The notes under the pieces were generated by a model. The model searched no databases and was not told where the DNA came from. It was given only the letters and a program-made list of their open reading frames with translations. DNA of 64,000 bases from Cellulomonas flavigena DSM 20109 (GTDB taxonomy: Bacteria > Actinomycetota > Actinomycetes > Actinomycetales > Cellulomonadaceae), in NCBI RefSeq assembly GCF_000092865.1, contig NC_014151.1, forward strand, positions 2,852,001 to 2,916,000. Reading direction: 5' to 3'. Each line of letters begins with the position of its first letter. Positions within the stretch are counted from its first letter, which is position 1. Positions 7,917 through 16,567 of the stretch are shown here, piece after piece. Both the position numbers and the translations under genes were made by a program.

Positions 7917-9518
7917 TCACTCCCACTCGATCGTGCCCGGCGGCTTGCTCGTCACGTCGAGCACGACGCGGTTGACCTCGGGGACCTCGTTGGTGATGCG
8001 CGTGGAGATGGTCGCGAGCACGTCGTACGGCAGACGCGTCCAGTCGGCCGTCATGGCGTCCTCGGACGACACGGGGCGCAGCACGATCGGGTGCCCGTAC
8101 GTGCGCCCGTCACCCTGCACGCCGACCGACCGCACGTCGCCGAGCAGCACCACGGGGCACTGCCAGATCTCCCGGTCGAGCCCGGCGCGCGTCAGCTCCT
8201 CGCGCGCGATCGCGTCGGCCGCGCGCAGCGTGTCCAGCCGCTCGGCGGTCACCTCGCCGACGATGCGGATGCCCAGGCCGGGCCCCGGGAACGGCTGGCG
8301 CCAGACGATGACCTCGGGCACGCCGAGCTCGAGACCGACCGCCCGGACCTCGTCCTTGAAGAGCGTGCGCAGCGGCTCGACCAGCTCGAACTGCAGGTCG
8401 TCCGGCAGGCCGCCCACGTTGTGGTGCGACTTGATGTTCGCCGCGCCCTCACCGCCGCCGGACTCGACGACGTCGGGGTACAGCGTGCCCTGGACGAGGA
8501 ACTCCACGGCCTCGCCGTGCGCACCGGCGTCCTCGACGACCTGGCGCGCCGCGTCCTCGAAGACGCGGATGAACTCGCGGCCGATGATCTTGCGCTTGGT
8601 CTCCGGGTCCGTGACGCCCGCGAGCGCGGTGAGGAAGCGCTCGCGCGCGTCGACGACCTTGAGCTGCACGCCCGTCGCGGCGACGAAGTCCTGCTCGACC
8701 TGCTCGGCCTCGCCCGCGCGCAGCAGGCCGTGGTCGACGAACACGCACGTGAGCTGGTCCCCCACGGCGCGTTGCACGAGCGCGGCCGCGACGGACGAGT
8801 CGACGCCGCCGGACAGGCCGCAGATGACGCGCGCGTCGCCCACCTGGGCGCGGATCCGCTCGACCTGCTCGGCGATGACGTTGCCCGGGTTCCAGTCGGG
8901 CGCCAGGCCCGCGCCGCGGTAGAGGAAGTTCTCGATCGCGGCCTGGCCGAGCGGCGAGTGCTTGACCTCGGGGTGCCACTGCACGCCGTACAGGCGACGC
9001 TCACGGTCCTCGAAGGCCGCGACGGGGCTGCCGGCGCTCGTCGCGAGCACCTCGAAACCCTCGGGCGCGGCGTGCACGGCATCGCCGTGGCTCATCCACA
9101 CGGTCTGCGCGTCGGGGCTGCCCTCGAGCACGGTGCCGGTCGTGGTGATCTCGACGGCCGTGCCCCCGTACTCGCGCTGACCGGTCTGCGCGACCGTCCC
9201 GCCGAGCGCCTGCGCCATGGCCTGGAAGCCGTAGCAGATGCCGAGCACCGGCACGCCGGCCTCGAACAGCTCGGGGCCCACGAACGGTGCGCCGTCGGCG
9301 TACACCGACGACGGCCCGCCGGACAGGATGATCGCCGCCGGGTCCTTCGCGAGCATGTCCTGCACGGATGCCGTGTGGGGCACGATCTCGGAGTACACGT
9401 TCGCCTCGCGCACGCGCCGAGCGATGAGCTGCGCGTACTGCGCACCGAAGTCGACGACGAGGACCGGCCGGTGCTGGGTGGGCTGGGTGGGCGCGGCAGG
9501 GTCGGAAGTCTGCGTCAC
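7917..9518 (-). CDS. guaA: GMP synthase (glutamine-hydrolysing)
   Basis: A 533-residue two-domain enzyme converting XMP to GMP. The class I amidotransferase domain (residues ~20-205) has the nucleophile motif [12 protein letters not shown] and the His/Glu dyad in [12 protein letters not shown]. The ATP-pyrophosphatase domain has the P-loop [12 protein letters not shown]. The dimerisation domain ends [17 protein letters not shown]. The GTG at 9518 is chosen over the GTG 6 nt upstream because TAGGCT lies exactly 6 nt before it (leaderless pattern). Purine genes guaB and guaB3 are also in this window but far away. Confidence 0.97.
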   Translation of the reverse strand: MTQTSDPAAPTQPTQHRPVLVVDFGAQYAQLIARRVREANVYSEIVPHTASVQDMLAKDPAAIILSGGPSSVYADGAPFVGPELFEAGVPVLGICYGFQAMAQALGGTVAQTGQREYGGTAVEITTTGTVLEGSPDAQTVWMSHGDAVHAAPEGFEVLATSAGSPVAAFEDRERRLYGVQWHPEVKHSPLGQAAIENFLYRGAGLAPDWNPGNVIAEQVERIRAQVGDARVICGLSGGVDSSVAAALVQRAVGDQLTCVFVDHGLLRAGEAEQVEQDFVAATGVQLKVVDARERFLTALAGVTDPETKRKIIGREFIRVFEDAARQVVEDAGAHGEAVEFLVQGTLYPDVVESGGGEGAANIKSHHNVGGLPDDLQFELVEPLRTLFKDEVRAVGLELGVPEVIVWRQPFPGPGLGIRIVGEVTAERLDTLRAADAIAREELTRAGLDREIWQCPVVLLGDVRSVGVQGDGRTYGHPIVLRPVSSEDAMTADWTRLPYDVLATISTRITNEVPEVNRVVLDVTSKPPGTIEWE

Positions 9519-9524
9519 GCGCAC

Positions 9525-9530
9525 AGCCTA
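9525..9530 (-). promoter_or_regulatory. -10 element (TAGGCT) of guaA
   Basis: TAGGCT ends 6 nt before the GTG at 9518, with no Shine-Dalgarno between. The same hexamer and spacing recur upstream of guaB3. Confidence 0.5.
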
Positions 9531-9537
9531 GTCGGCG

Positions 9538-9568
9538 CGGAGGACCCCTCCGGGCGGGTGCGCCGCCC
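9538..9568 (-). terminator. two small hairpins downstream of the lipoprotein gene
   Basis: CGGAGG-ACC-CCTCCG (9538-9552) and GGGCGG-GTGCG-CCGCCC (9552-9568) lie in the 64-nt gap after the stop at 9583 and before the guaA start. Either could terminate the cassette transcript. Confidence 0.4.
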
Positions 9569-9582
9569 ACCCCGGTACCTGG

Positions 9583-10173
9583 TCAGCCGAGCTGGAGACT
9601 CAGCACGACCGACTCGGCGTCCGACCCGGCGAGCGTGGGGGCGAACCCGACGAGGGCGACGCTCCTGTCCTGCTCGTCCTTCACCGCCAGGCGGATCCCC
9701 TCGACCTGCGCGCCGGTGTCCCCGGGCATCTCCTCGGTCCACGTGGCCAGCACCGACACCGGCGAGCCCGGCCACGTGACGCGCGTCCGCTCGTAGTCCG
9801 AGATCGCAGGGTTCACGCGGGCCGCCTGCTCCATCGCCCACGATGCCTCGTCGACGTCGGCCGGGTCCTCCGTCGCCCACGTGATCTCGACCGCGGACCG
9901 TGCGGGGTCGTCGAAGACGACGACGAGCTGCTCCGCAGGCGTCCCGGTCTGCCGCTGCTCGACCGTCGCCGTGGCGGGCACCACCACGCTGCCGACGTCA
10001 CCGAGCTCGACACGACGACCTTCGGGTGTGATCGGTGCGACGTCGGAGGCCTCCGTCGGGGCGTGGGCCCCGCCGGACGCCGTGGGCTGGGCAGGCTCCT
10101 CGGACGACGCGCCGCACGCGGCGAGCAGAGCCATCACCCCGCAGGTGAGCGGGACGAGCGACCGACGCCTCAC
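9583..10173 (-). CDS. lipoprotein, PsbP/LpqN-like (cassette 1)
   Basis: A 196-residue exported lipoprotein with an N-terminal signal and lipobox LLAAC (Cys about residue 20), then a Ser/Pro/Thr-rich tether and a beta-rich domain. The GTG at 10173 has GAGGAGG 8 nt upstream. The C-terminal part (QVEGIRLAVKDEQDRSVALV) resembles the lipoprotein at 13311 (QYEGVLWTASLDRQHPAVAL), so the two look paralogous. It follows the 602-aa exported protein by 62 nt on the same strand and is probably the last gene of that cassette. Function unknown. Confidence 0.8.
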   Translation of the reverse strand: MRRRSLVPLTCGVMALLAACGASSEEPAQPTASGGAHAPTEASDVAPITPEGRRVELGDVGSVVVPATATVEQRQTGTPAEQLVVVFDDPARSAVEITWATEDPADVDEASWAMEQAARVNPAISDYERTRVTWPGSPVSVLATWTEEMPGDTGAQVEGIRLAVKDEQDRSVALVGFAPTLAGSDAESVVLSLQLG

Positions 10174-10235
10174 GGCGGGCACCTCCTCGTTGAGCCGACC
10201 ACCACCGGGCCGGCGTGACCCGGAAACCCTACCCG

Positions 10236-12044
10236 TCACGCCGCACAGCCCGTCCACGGTGCCCACGAGCGTCCGTTCCAGTACTCCGGGTCACTGGTGG
10301 AGATGGTCGTGGTGCTGTTCTCGAACGCACCGCCCAGCCCGATCCCGGCCACCTGCAGCCCGATCTGGCCGGCCGAGGACGTGCTCCCGTCCAGCTGCGC
10401 CCGCTGCCGCGTGAACTCGCCGCGTTGCCGGGCGGCGTCCATGAACGTCCGCGCTGCGAGCTCGGCGCCGTGCCACTGCACCCGTGGGTCCTTCGACACC
10501 ACGCCGGAGGCCACGAGGAAGCCGGTGGCGATGCGCGCGGACTCGGCGTCGGTGATGGACAGCCTCGCCTCGTACAGGACCCCGTCGGAGTCCCCGTCGA
10601 CGCGCGGTGGTGTGCCCGGCTCAGCGAACAACGACGTCACCTTGGTGCCGTTCTGCCACGTCGAGACCCCCTGCGCGTGGATGTCGAGCATGTTCCCCTC
10701 GCTGTCGTAGCTGACGCCGATGATCAGCTCGCCCTTGCTCGAGGCCGACGCCTCGTTCGTCGGGGCCACGACCTGCCCGCCGAGCGACCCGTCGACGCTC
10801 GCCGTGTAGTACAGCGTCGTCCGTCCGGTCGCGACGTCCTCCCGCACCCCGACGAAGTTCGTCCGGTCGACCTTCCCGGACGCCGACGCCGCGACGGCCG
10901 CCGCCGAGGCCGACCCGCTCGCGTGGACACCGACGTGCGTGAAGGTCTCGTCCGGCGGGGGCGGCTGGTACGCGTCGGTCGCCCAGTTGTAGAGCGCGTG
11001 ACCCGCCTCGACCAGCGGGCGCAGCGAGACACCTCGCGATGCGCCGACCGACTCCAGCGAGCTCGCGAGCGTGTTCCAGTCCCGCTCGGACTTCAGGTGG
11101 TCGACGAGGGCGTCCTTCTCCGCACCGTCGACGACCCAGGTGGCACCGAACCCTGCCCCCGCCGTCCCGGCGCCCGCCGCCTGCGCCTCGAGCCCGTAGG
11201 TCTTCCCGTCGACGGTCCAGGACACGCCCCCGCCGAACCCGTCCTGCAGCCCGTACATCGCGGTCCCCTGGCGGGACACCCGGTACTGGTCCCCCGGGAG
11301 CCGCTCGATGCGGATGAGGTCGCCGGTCTCGCTCTGGGCGTACGTCACGCTGACCGCGGTCGTGCGGTTGTCCCGCAGGTCCTCGAGGGTGCAGGCGCGC
11401 GTGGGCTCCGACTTCTCGGCGGTCGGCCCGGACGTCGAGCCGCAGGCGCCCTGCCCGAGCGTGACGAGCCGGCACAGGTGGACGCGCAGCTCGTCGCCGA
11501 GCAGGCGCCCGCCGGGGCCGAGGGCGACCACGAGCGCCAGGACGAGGATCCCGGCGACCGCGGTGACACCCAGCGCCTCCAGGCTGCCCTGACCGGCGTC
11601 ACCCCGCGAGCGGTTCCGCACCGCCAGGACGTGCGCGTCCCCGCGGTGCGGGACGAGCAGCGCACCCAGGGCGGCGGCGGTGCACGACACGAGGAGCGTG
11701 ACGACGACGGGCACGAGCGCGGGTGCACGCCCCGTGGCCGCGCTCGCGGCGGCACCCAGCATCGAGACGACGACGGCGGCAGCCACGCCGCCCGCGAGGG
11801 CCGTCACCAGGGCGTCCGACCGCCCGGACGTCGCGCGGCGGCGGCGGAGGGTGGCCGCCGAGACGGCGCCACCGAGAAGCAGTGGTGCGCACGTCGCGAC
11901 GAGCACGGCGATCTCGGCCACCACGATCGGCACCTGCAGCAGCCCCGACGCCACTGCCGGCAGCGCCACCGCGGTCACCAGGAGGTAGCCGACGGCGGCG
12001 ACCCCGGCCCCGGCCACCGCCGGGACGAACGCGACCCTCGACAT
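10236..12044 (-). CDS. large membrane/exported protein with internal prepilin-type motif (cassette 1)
   Basis: A 602-residue protein. Residues 7-130 hold four hydrophobic helices. Residues 148-156 read GDAG|QGSLE, a class III (Flp-type) prepilin motif with Glu at +5, followed by a hydrophobic stretch to about 176. The remaining ~425 residues are polar, beta-rich and probably extracellular, with four cysteines (191, 201, 218, 600). The region after 150 is alignable end to end with the 477-aa protein at 14350: CRL...CG...PTAE, TG.....Y.....GS..G.VV, and the terminal Cys three residues from the end. ATG 12044 has AGGAG upstream. It is probably a pseudopilin-like surface protein or adhesin linked to the Tad apparatus. 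I do not recognise a named family. Confidence 0.75.
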   Translation of the reverse strand: MSRVAFVPAVAGAGVAAVGYLLVTAVALPAVASGLLQVPIVVAEIAVLVATCAPLLLGGAVSAATLRRRRATSGRSDALVTALAGGVAAAVVVSMLGAAASAATGRAPALVPVVVTLLVSCTAAALGALLVPHRGDAHVLAVRNRSRGDAGQGSLEALGVTAVAGILVLALVVALGPGGRLLGDELRVHLCRLVTLGQGACGSTSGPTAEKSEPTRACTLEDLRDNRTTAVSVTYAQSETGDLIRIERLPGDQYRVSRQGTAMYGLQDGFGGGVSWTVDGKTYGLEAQAAGAGTAGAGFGATWVVDGAEKDALVDHLKSERDWNTLASSLESVGASRGVSLRPLVEAGHALYNWATDAYQPPPPDETFTHVGVHASGSASAAAVAASASGKVDRTNFVGVREDVATGRTTLYYTASVDGSLGGQVVAPTNEASASSKGELIIGVSYDSEGNMLDIHAQGVSTWQNGTKVTSLFAEPGTPPRVDGDSDGVLYEARLSITDAESARIATGFLVASGVVSKDPRVQWHGAELAARTFMDAARQRGEFTRQRAQLDGSTSSAGQIGLQVAGIGLGGAFENSTTTISTSDPEYWNGRSWAPWTGCAA

Positions 12045-12099
12045 CACCCGTCTCCTCTCCGTGGGCACCCGCCGCGCCCGCGTGCTGCACCGACCCCGG

Positions 12100-12504
12100 T
12101 CACGCGACCACCATCACGAGGCCGAACAGCCCCGCCATGACACCGATGGCGACCAGCCAGATCCCGAGCAGGCTGCCCGAGTCGTACGCCGGCGAGAGCC
12201 GCACGTCCTGCGGTCGTCGCGGGTCGACCCACACGACGACCCGGTCGCCCGGCTGAGCGACCCGGCCGGTCGCACTCATCGTCGGGAGCCCTTCGACGAG
12301 CGTCGCGCGACGCCACCCGCCGGGTACCGGGTGGTCGACGGTGATCCGCGAGGGCTCCACCATGAACGTGCGCCCCACGACCACCGCCTCGACCGCGATC
12401 CGCTCGTGCGGAGTCCGCGAGGCACGTCGCACCAGGGCGACACCACTGACGACGAGCACGAGCCCCAGCACCAGCGACGGCACCGCCAGCACCAGCAGAG
12501 CCAC
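12100..12504 (-). CDS. DUF3592-type membrane protein (cassette 1)
   Basis: A 134-residue protein with N-terminal and C-terminal TM helices around a small beta-rich domain (EAVVVGRTFMVEPSRITVDH, VPGGWRRATLVEGLP, GRVAQPGDRVVVWVDP). Paralogous to the protein at 7466. The GTG at 12504 has GGAGG 8 nt upstream, and the protein then begins directly with the TM helix. It lies 55 nt upstream of the 602-aa exported protein and seems to lead that cassette. Function unknown. Confidence 0.75.
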   Translation of the reverse strand: MALLVLAVPSLVLGLVLVVSGVALVRRASRTPHERIAVEAVVVGRTFMVEPSRITVDHPVPGGWRRATLVEGLPTMSATGRVAQPGDRVVVWVDPRRPQDVRLSPAYDSGSLLGIWLVAIGVMAGLFGLVMVVA

Positions 12505-12612
12505 CCGTCCGTCCTCCCGTTCCTGCCGGCGTACCGCCGACCTCGACACCCGGGGCCCGGGATCGACCTGCGCGGCGGCACCCCGCAGGCATGCCCTCGT
12601 GCGTCGACGGTC

Positions 12613-12649
12613 ACACTAGGGACCCGCACGCACGCTGCCCAGGGCCCAC
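12613..12649 (-). promoter_or_regulatory. candidate promoter of cassette 1 (GGGCCC box, TAGTGT -10)
   Basis: On the minus strand GTGGGCCCTGGG (12649-12638) is followed after 19 nt by TAGTGT (12618-12613), about 110 nt upstream of the GTG at 12504. Box and spacing match three other promoters in this locus, although this copy is the most divergent. Confidence 0.4.
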
Positions 12650-12752
12650 AGGCTCATGCCCGGGCCCAGTCCGGCCCGGGCGCGGCCGCCGCCACCGCGT
12701 CACCACCAGGGCGGTGGGCTCCTGGGCCCCCGTGGGCACCCGTCATGGGCTC

Positions 12753-12789
12753 GCGGACCCATCGGGCGAGCCCGTCCGCCGCCTAGCGT
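12753..12789 (+). promoter_or_regulatory. candidate promoter with GGACCC box and TAGCGT -10
   Basis: GCGGACCCATCG (12753-12764), 19 nt, TAGCGT (12784-12789), located 63 nt upstream of the ATG at 12853. The same 12-mer, spacer length and -10 occur upstream of the 477-aa exported protein gene, which makes chance unlikely. The -35 is not TTGAC-like, so the box may be an activator site. Confidence 0.55.
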
Positions 12790-12852
12790 GCCTGGGGTCC
12801 CGCGGGGCGCCAGGACAGGCCCCGTCGCACCCGACACGAGAGACGCCGTCCC

Positions 12853-13272
12853 ATGCGCCCTGCACTCCTCGCCCAGGTGGCCGTACTGACCGCGGTCACC
12901 GCCCAGCTCGGCGCGTTCCTCGCGACCCTGGCGGCGCAGCAGACCACGGACCTGGGAGCAGCGCCGGCGCTGCGCACCCTCCTCGTGACCGCCGTGCTCG
13001 TCGTCGTCCCCTGGTGGACGGTCCGGCCGTGGCTGCTGCGCGCCACGCGCGGCCAGATCCGGCTGGGCTGCGGCCTCGGCCTCGCCCTCGGGTACGCGTT
13101 GTACCCCGCCGCGTGGGCGGGACGTGGGTACGCCGCGGAGCTCGTCACCGCGCCGGGCACGACGACGCGCCTGCTCGACCTCGTGCTGTGGCTCGTGGTC
13201 GGTGGCGCCGCGCTGCTCGTGGTGAGCGCACCCGCGGGGACCCGCGAGAGCGCGACCTACGACGTGCGGTGA
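12853..13272 (+). CDS. four-TM membrane protein between the two cassettes
   Basis: A 139-residue protein with hydrophobic segments at about 5-28, 42-60, 72-90 and 105-123 and a polar tail. No recognised domain. It is the only plus-strand gene inside the 18-kb Tad-associated region. Its promoter carries the same GCGGACCCATCG-N19-TAGCGT arrangement as cassette 2, implying co-regulation with the exported proteins (inference). The ribosome-binding site is weak. Confidence 0.65.
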   Translation: MRPALLAQVAVLTAVTAQLGAFLATLAAQQTTDLGAAPALRTLLVTAVLVVVPWWTVRPWLLRATRGQIRLGCGLGLALGYALYPAAWAGRGYAAELVTAPGTTTRLLDLVLWLVVGGAALLVVSAPAGTRESATYDVR

Positions 13273-13310
13273 CGCGGGCGCTCGTGGGCGCCGTCGCTCG
13301 TGGGTGAGGC

Positions 13311-13859
13311 TCAGCCCTGGTCGTCGGTGGCGACGACCTCGAGGCTCTCCTGCAGGTGCGCGACGACGTCGGGATCGAGCTCGGCACCGGTGACCTGGAG
13401 TGCGACCGCGGGGTGCTGGCGGTCGAGCGACGCCGTCCACAGCACGCCCTCGTACTGCACGCCGTCCTCGGGCTCGTACGTGAAGTCGAGGCGCGTGAGC
13501 TCGCGCCAGCTGCGCCCGAGCTCCTCCTCGTCGTGGTTCTTCACGACCGAGTACCCGGGCAGCCCGCCGATCTGCGCGGACGACATCAGGACACCCTGCG
13601 CGGCGAGCGCGTCGTAGAAGCCCACGTCGGGGGCGGCAGCGAGCTGCACCTGCGCCGCATCGCCCTCGACGTCCTGCCAGGCCCGCGTCCAGCGCTCGTT
13701 GAGCTCGCCGGTCTCGACCCAGTCCTGCGGCACGTCGAACCGCATCCCCTGGTCCGCGACCTCGACCCAGCCCTCCGGCGTGGAGCCGCCCGAGCACCCG
13801 GCGGCGAGGGCGAGCGCGACGAGAGCGGGCAGGGCACGGTGCGAACGACGGGACGACAT
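13311..13859 (-). CDS. lipoprotein, PsbP/LpqN-like (cassette 2)
   Basis: A 182-residue lipoprotein: signal peptide MSSRRSHRALPALVALALAA then lipobox Cys (AAGC, Cys22). The mature part (GWVEVADQGMRFDVPQDWVE, then QYEGVLWTASLDRQHPAVAL) resembles small PsbP/LpqN-like actinobacterial lipoproteins and looks paralogous to the lipoprotein at 9583. ATG 13859 follows the membrane gene by 26 nt. The gene ends 38 nt from the convergent gene at 12853. Likely a surface partner of the 477-aa exported protein (inference). Confidence 0.8.
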   Translation of the reverse strand: MSSRRSHRALPALVALALAAGCSGGSTPEGWVEVADQGMRFDVPQDWVETGELNERWTRAWQDVEGDAAQVQLAAAPDVGFYDALAAQGVLMSSAQIGGLPGYSVVKNHDEEELGRSWRELTRLDFTYEPEDGVQYEGVLWTASLDRQHPAVALQVTGAELDPDVVAHLQESLEVVATDDQG

Positions 13860-13885
13860 GGCGGACCTCGCGATCGGGTGGACGG

Positions 13886-14362
13886 TCAGGACGAGTACGA
13901 CGCGGGCGGGGCGGGCCTCGGCGCGGGCGCACGGCGGCCGACGACGCGGGCGACCGCCCCGACCGCCGCGGCCGCGACGCACGCCACGAGCACCTGCACG
14001 GCGACGGCGAGCGCCAGGTCGCCGAGGTCCACGGCGCCCGCCGTGACGAGGCCGGTGACGGGGGAGGCCGCGAGCGGCACGAAGCCGCCCGCGAGCAACC
14101 AGGTCCACCAAGGGGTGCGCACGCGCAGCAGCGCCAGCACGGACCCGGCCAGCAGACCGCACAGCACGGGCCCGGCGAGCCACGGCAGCCAGGTCCACGA
14201 GGGGACGGCCGCGACACCGCCGTCCCCGATCGTGGCGGCGAGCACCGCGCCCGCGCCGTACTCCCCCACGAGGTAACCGACGAGACCGCCGGTCCAGCAC
14301 AGCAGCAGGTCGAGCACGCGGACCGCCGGCGACGCCGGGCGGGCGCCGGTCACGAGACGCAC
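13886..14362 (-). CDS. four-TM membrane protein (cassette 2)
   Basis: A 158-residue protein with four or five hydrophobic helices and a Pro/Ala-rich tail. Helices three and four (VQVLVACVAAAAVGAVARVVG) resemble the fourth helix of the N-terminal membrane domain of the 602-aa protein (VTLLVSCTAAALGALLVP), so this gene may be the unfused counterpart of that domain. GTG 14362 overlaps the upstream stop by 13 nt; a second GTG at 14353 overlaps it as GTGA and is an equally good start. Confidence 0.7.
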   Translation of the reverse strand: MRLVTGARPASPAVRVLDLLLCWTGGLVGYLVGEYGAGAVLAATIGDGGVAAVPSWTWLPWLAGPVLCGLLAGSVLALLRVRTPWWTWLLAGGFVPLAASPVTGLVTAGAVDLGDLALAVAVQVLVACVAAAAVGAVARVVGRRAPAPRPAPPASYSS

Positions 14363-15783
14363 TCCGTGTCAGGGATCATCGGGCGCACACCGTCGCGACC
14401 GGGGGCGCCCAGGAAGTCGGAGGTCACGGCGTCCGCCGTCGCCTCCTCGCCGCTGATGCTGAAGCCGAACTCCCAGCCCTTCTTCACGGCTGCCTCGAAC
14501 TCCCACTTGTCGCGGATGTTGTGGTACTGGATGACGCTCGTGGTGGCGTTCTCGTACAGGTGCTGCAGGAAGGGGTCGTCGGACGGACGGTCGGGGACCA
14601 TCGCCGAGAACGGCAGCGCCAACGCCACACCGTAGTCGTTCCGCTCGGAGAGCCACTGGTCGACCTGGGCCCGGTTCGACGCGTCGACGGTCAGCCGCGT
14701 GGTCGTGACCGTCGAGGTCGAGTCCTCCCTGCCCGCGCCGCCACCGACGTCGAACGAGTCGTTGCCGAGGCTGCCCGAGACACCGCCCTCGCGGACCGAG
14801 TTGAACACCAGCTCGGTCACCTTGCCGTCCTTGTCCCGCGTCACCGTGAAGGCTCCCTGCGTCATCCCCTGCGCCTCGACCGACCCCACGACGACGTTGC
14901 CCTCGACGGATCCCTGACCCGTGAGCTCGTAGGTGTAGCTGCGCTCACCCGTCTCGTAGTCGGTCTCGATGACGACGGCGGTACCCGCCGACGCGGACAG
15001 GCCGATGCCGACGTTCGGGTCGAAGAACTCGGGGTCGCCGTTCTCGTCGAGGGTGCCGGTGGGGTCCCTCAGGCCGAGACCCGCCTCGAGGCCGACCTCG
15101 AGCTCGACGCGCGAGAAGCCGACCTTCGGGTCCTTCGGCGGGTCCTTCCAGCCCATCGCCTTCGCGGCGAACACCCCGCCCTCCGGGTTGTTGCGGATGA
15201 TCGCCTCCTGGACGAGGTAGTCGTCCAGGGCTCCCTTCATCTCCTGCCACTGCTCCTGGGAGTCGAACTCCCAGGTGTCGCCGTAGGAGAACTTCACGCC
15301 GCCGCCGAGGTCGACCTCCACGCCCGCGTTGTCGCCGTCGCCGAGCTTGCCGGCGTCGAAGGTGTTGGACGTGATGGCACCCGACGCACCGATCCCGGCG
15401 CCGTCGGTCACGGTGACGCGCACCGAACCGTCGGCGAACTCCTGCACGACGAACCCGGACTCCTGACCGAAGGTGAAGAACCAGACCTTCACCTCGCTGG
15501 AGTACTTCTCGCTCTCCTCGTGGAGCATGCACACGGGCGGGCGGAAGTCGTCGTCCGTCGGCTCCTCGGCGGTCGGCGGCGCCTGCGTGCCGCACCCGGC
15601 GTCCGAGCCGCCCTCGACCACGGCCGTGAGCCGGCAGAACGCCTCCTGGAGCTCGGGCCCGTACGCCCGCACGCCGACGACCACGCCGGCCACGAGCAGC
15701 ACCGCCACGCCCACGATCCCCAGCAGCTCCGCCGACCCGATCCCGCGGTCCCGGTGCGCAGGGGTGCGCCAGATCCACCTCAT
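14350..15783 (-). CDS. large exported protein with N-terminal prepilin-type motif (cassette 2)
   Basis: A 477-residue protein. A short basic leader ends RDRG|IGSAE (cleavage after Gly14, Glu at +5), followed by a ~20-residue hydrophobic helix (to about 38) and a ~435-residue acidic, beta-rich exterior. Exactly four cysteines are present (50, 64, 85, 475), matching the four in the exported part of the 602-aa protein. Shared blocks include CRL, PTAEEPT, DTWEFD and TGERSYTYELTGQGSVEGNVV. ATG 15783 has AGGAG 7 nt upstream. Adjacent to the flp/TadG/OmpA genes. Likely a large pseudopilin or pilus-associated surface protein; not a family I recognise. Confidence 0.78.
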   Translation of the reverse strand: MRWIWRTPAHRDRGIGSAELLGIVGVAVLLVAGVVVGVRAYGPELQEAFCRLTAVVEGGSDAGCGTQAPPTAEEPTDDDFRPPVCMLHEESEKYSSEVKVWFFTFGQESGFVVQEFADGSVRVTVTDGAGIGASGAITSNTFDAGKLGDGDNAGVEVDLGGGVKFSYGDTWEFDSQEQWQEMKGALDDYLVQEAIIRNNPEGGVFAAKAMGWKDPPKDPKVGFSRVELEVGLEAGLGLRDPTGTLDENGDPEFFDPNVGIGLSASAGTAVVIETDYETGERSYTYELTGQGSVEGNVVVGSVEAQGMTQGAFTVTRDKDGKVTELVFNSVREGGVSGSLGNDSFDVGGGAGREDSTSTVTTTRLTVDASNRAQVDQWLSERNDYGVALALPFSAMVPDRPSDDPFLQHLYENATTSVIQYHNIRDKWEFEAAVKKGWEFGFSISGEEATADAVTSDFLGAPGRDGVRPMIPDTECVS

Positions 15784-15808
15784 GTGCACTCTCCTCGTCG
15801 TCACCGGG

Positions 15809-15845
15809 ACGCTAACCGGGCCGACGGACGAAGCGATGGGTCCGC
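15809..15845 (-). promoter_or_regulatory. promoter of cassette 2 (GGACCC box, TAGCGT -10)
   Basis: On the minus strand GCGGACCCATCG (15845-15834), 19 nt, TAGCGT (15814-15809), 25 nt before the ATG at 15783. Three further GGGCCC boxes lie upstream, up to about 15900. The motif and spacing are identical to those at 12753-12789. Confidence 0.6.
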
Positions 15846-15934
15846 TGGCTCGGTCACGGGCCCGTCCGCGACCCCGGCATGGGCCCGCGGGCCCGTCCCC
15901 TGAGCGTCGGCCCCCGGGCGCACCGCGCCTGCGG

Positions 15935-16567
15935 TCACCGGCGCTCGACCGGGACGTCCTCGATGAGCGGCAGCCAGGGGACCTCGAAGGTGACGGTCTG
16001 CGTCGACGGGTCGAGCGGCGGGAACGTGGCCGTGAGGTACGCCCCTGCCGACGAGAACGTCCGCGGCTGGCCCGAGCACACGCAGAACGAGGACTTCTCG
16101 TCCGTGACACGGACCCCGATGTACGGCAGGTACCGCTGCTCCGACGTGGGGTCGATGAGCGCGACGTCGCGCATCTCCCGGGACAGCACGGAGGTGGTGC
16201 TGAAGACGGGGCCCAGCCGCGAGGGCTCGTCGCCGAGATGCGCGAGCGTGAAGCGCACGAGCGTGCTGCTCTCGTCGGCCAGGACCTGCGTCACGTCCAC
16301 CCGGACCGGGATGACGTCCGGCGGGTCGCTGAGCTCACCCTCCACGGACGCCAGGACCTCCGACGTGCCGACGTCCCCCTCGAGCACGGCGGCCTCGAAC
16401 CCCTCGGTCGTCCAGCCCTCGCCGGCGCCGTCGTCGTCCGGACCGGCGGAGCTGCTCGACGTCGGCGCGGGGCCGGGCTCGTCGGGACCCTGGCACGCGA
16501 CGAACGCGATGCCACCGCCCAGGAGGAGGACGACTGCGGCGGCGACGGCCACCAGGGGACGCTTCAC
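15935..16567 (-). CDS. lipoprotein of the TadG-OmpA operon
   Basis: A 210-residue lipoprotein with a hydrophobic signal (VAVAAAVVLLLGGGIAFVAC) whose Cys, about residue 25, fits a relaxed lipobox. The mature part starts with a Pro/Ser/Asp linker followed by a beta-rich domain with two close cysteines (FCVCSG). The GTG at 16567 overlaps the OmpA stop as GTGA. No family recognised. Context suggests it works at the cell surface with the OmpA-like and TadG-like proteins. Confidence 0.75.
   Translation of the reverse strand: MKRPLVAVAAAVVLLLGGGIAFVACQGPDEPGPAPTSSSSAGPDDDGAGEGWTTEGFEAAVLEGDVGTSEVLASVEGELSDPPDVIPVRVDVTQVLADESSTLVRFTLAHLGDEPSRLGPVFSTTSVLSREMRDVALIDPTSEQRYLPYIGVRVTDEKSSFCVCSGQPRTFSSAGAYLTATFPPLDPSTQTVTFEVPWLPLIEDVPVERR

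Larger units (their letters stand above)
12505..12852. promoter_or_regulatory. 348-bp divergent intergenic region with GGGCCC-type boxes
   Basis: No ORF with credible coding features was seen. The region holds two divergent promoter candidates (separate entries), an 8-bp GCCCGGGC inverted repeat (12658-12665 and 12674-12681) and several GGGCCC or GGGCNC boxes between 12640 and 12760. It separates cassette 1 from the 139-aa membrane gene. Confidence 0.5.

Noticed and set aside
6858..9779. 973-codon open frame on the plus strand across the glycosyltransferase and guaA
   Set aside because: Antisense shadow of real minus-strand genes. Composition is Arg/His/Pro-rich without domains; typical of high-GC DNA.
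14350..16110. Longer N-terminal extension of the 477-aa exported protein
   Set aside because: The extension is Arg-rich, crosses the promoter and overlaps the upstream lipoprotein; the ATG at 15783 has a good ribosome-binding site and a proper prepilin leader.
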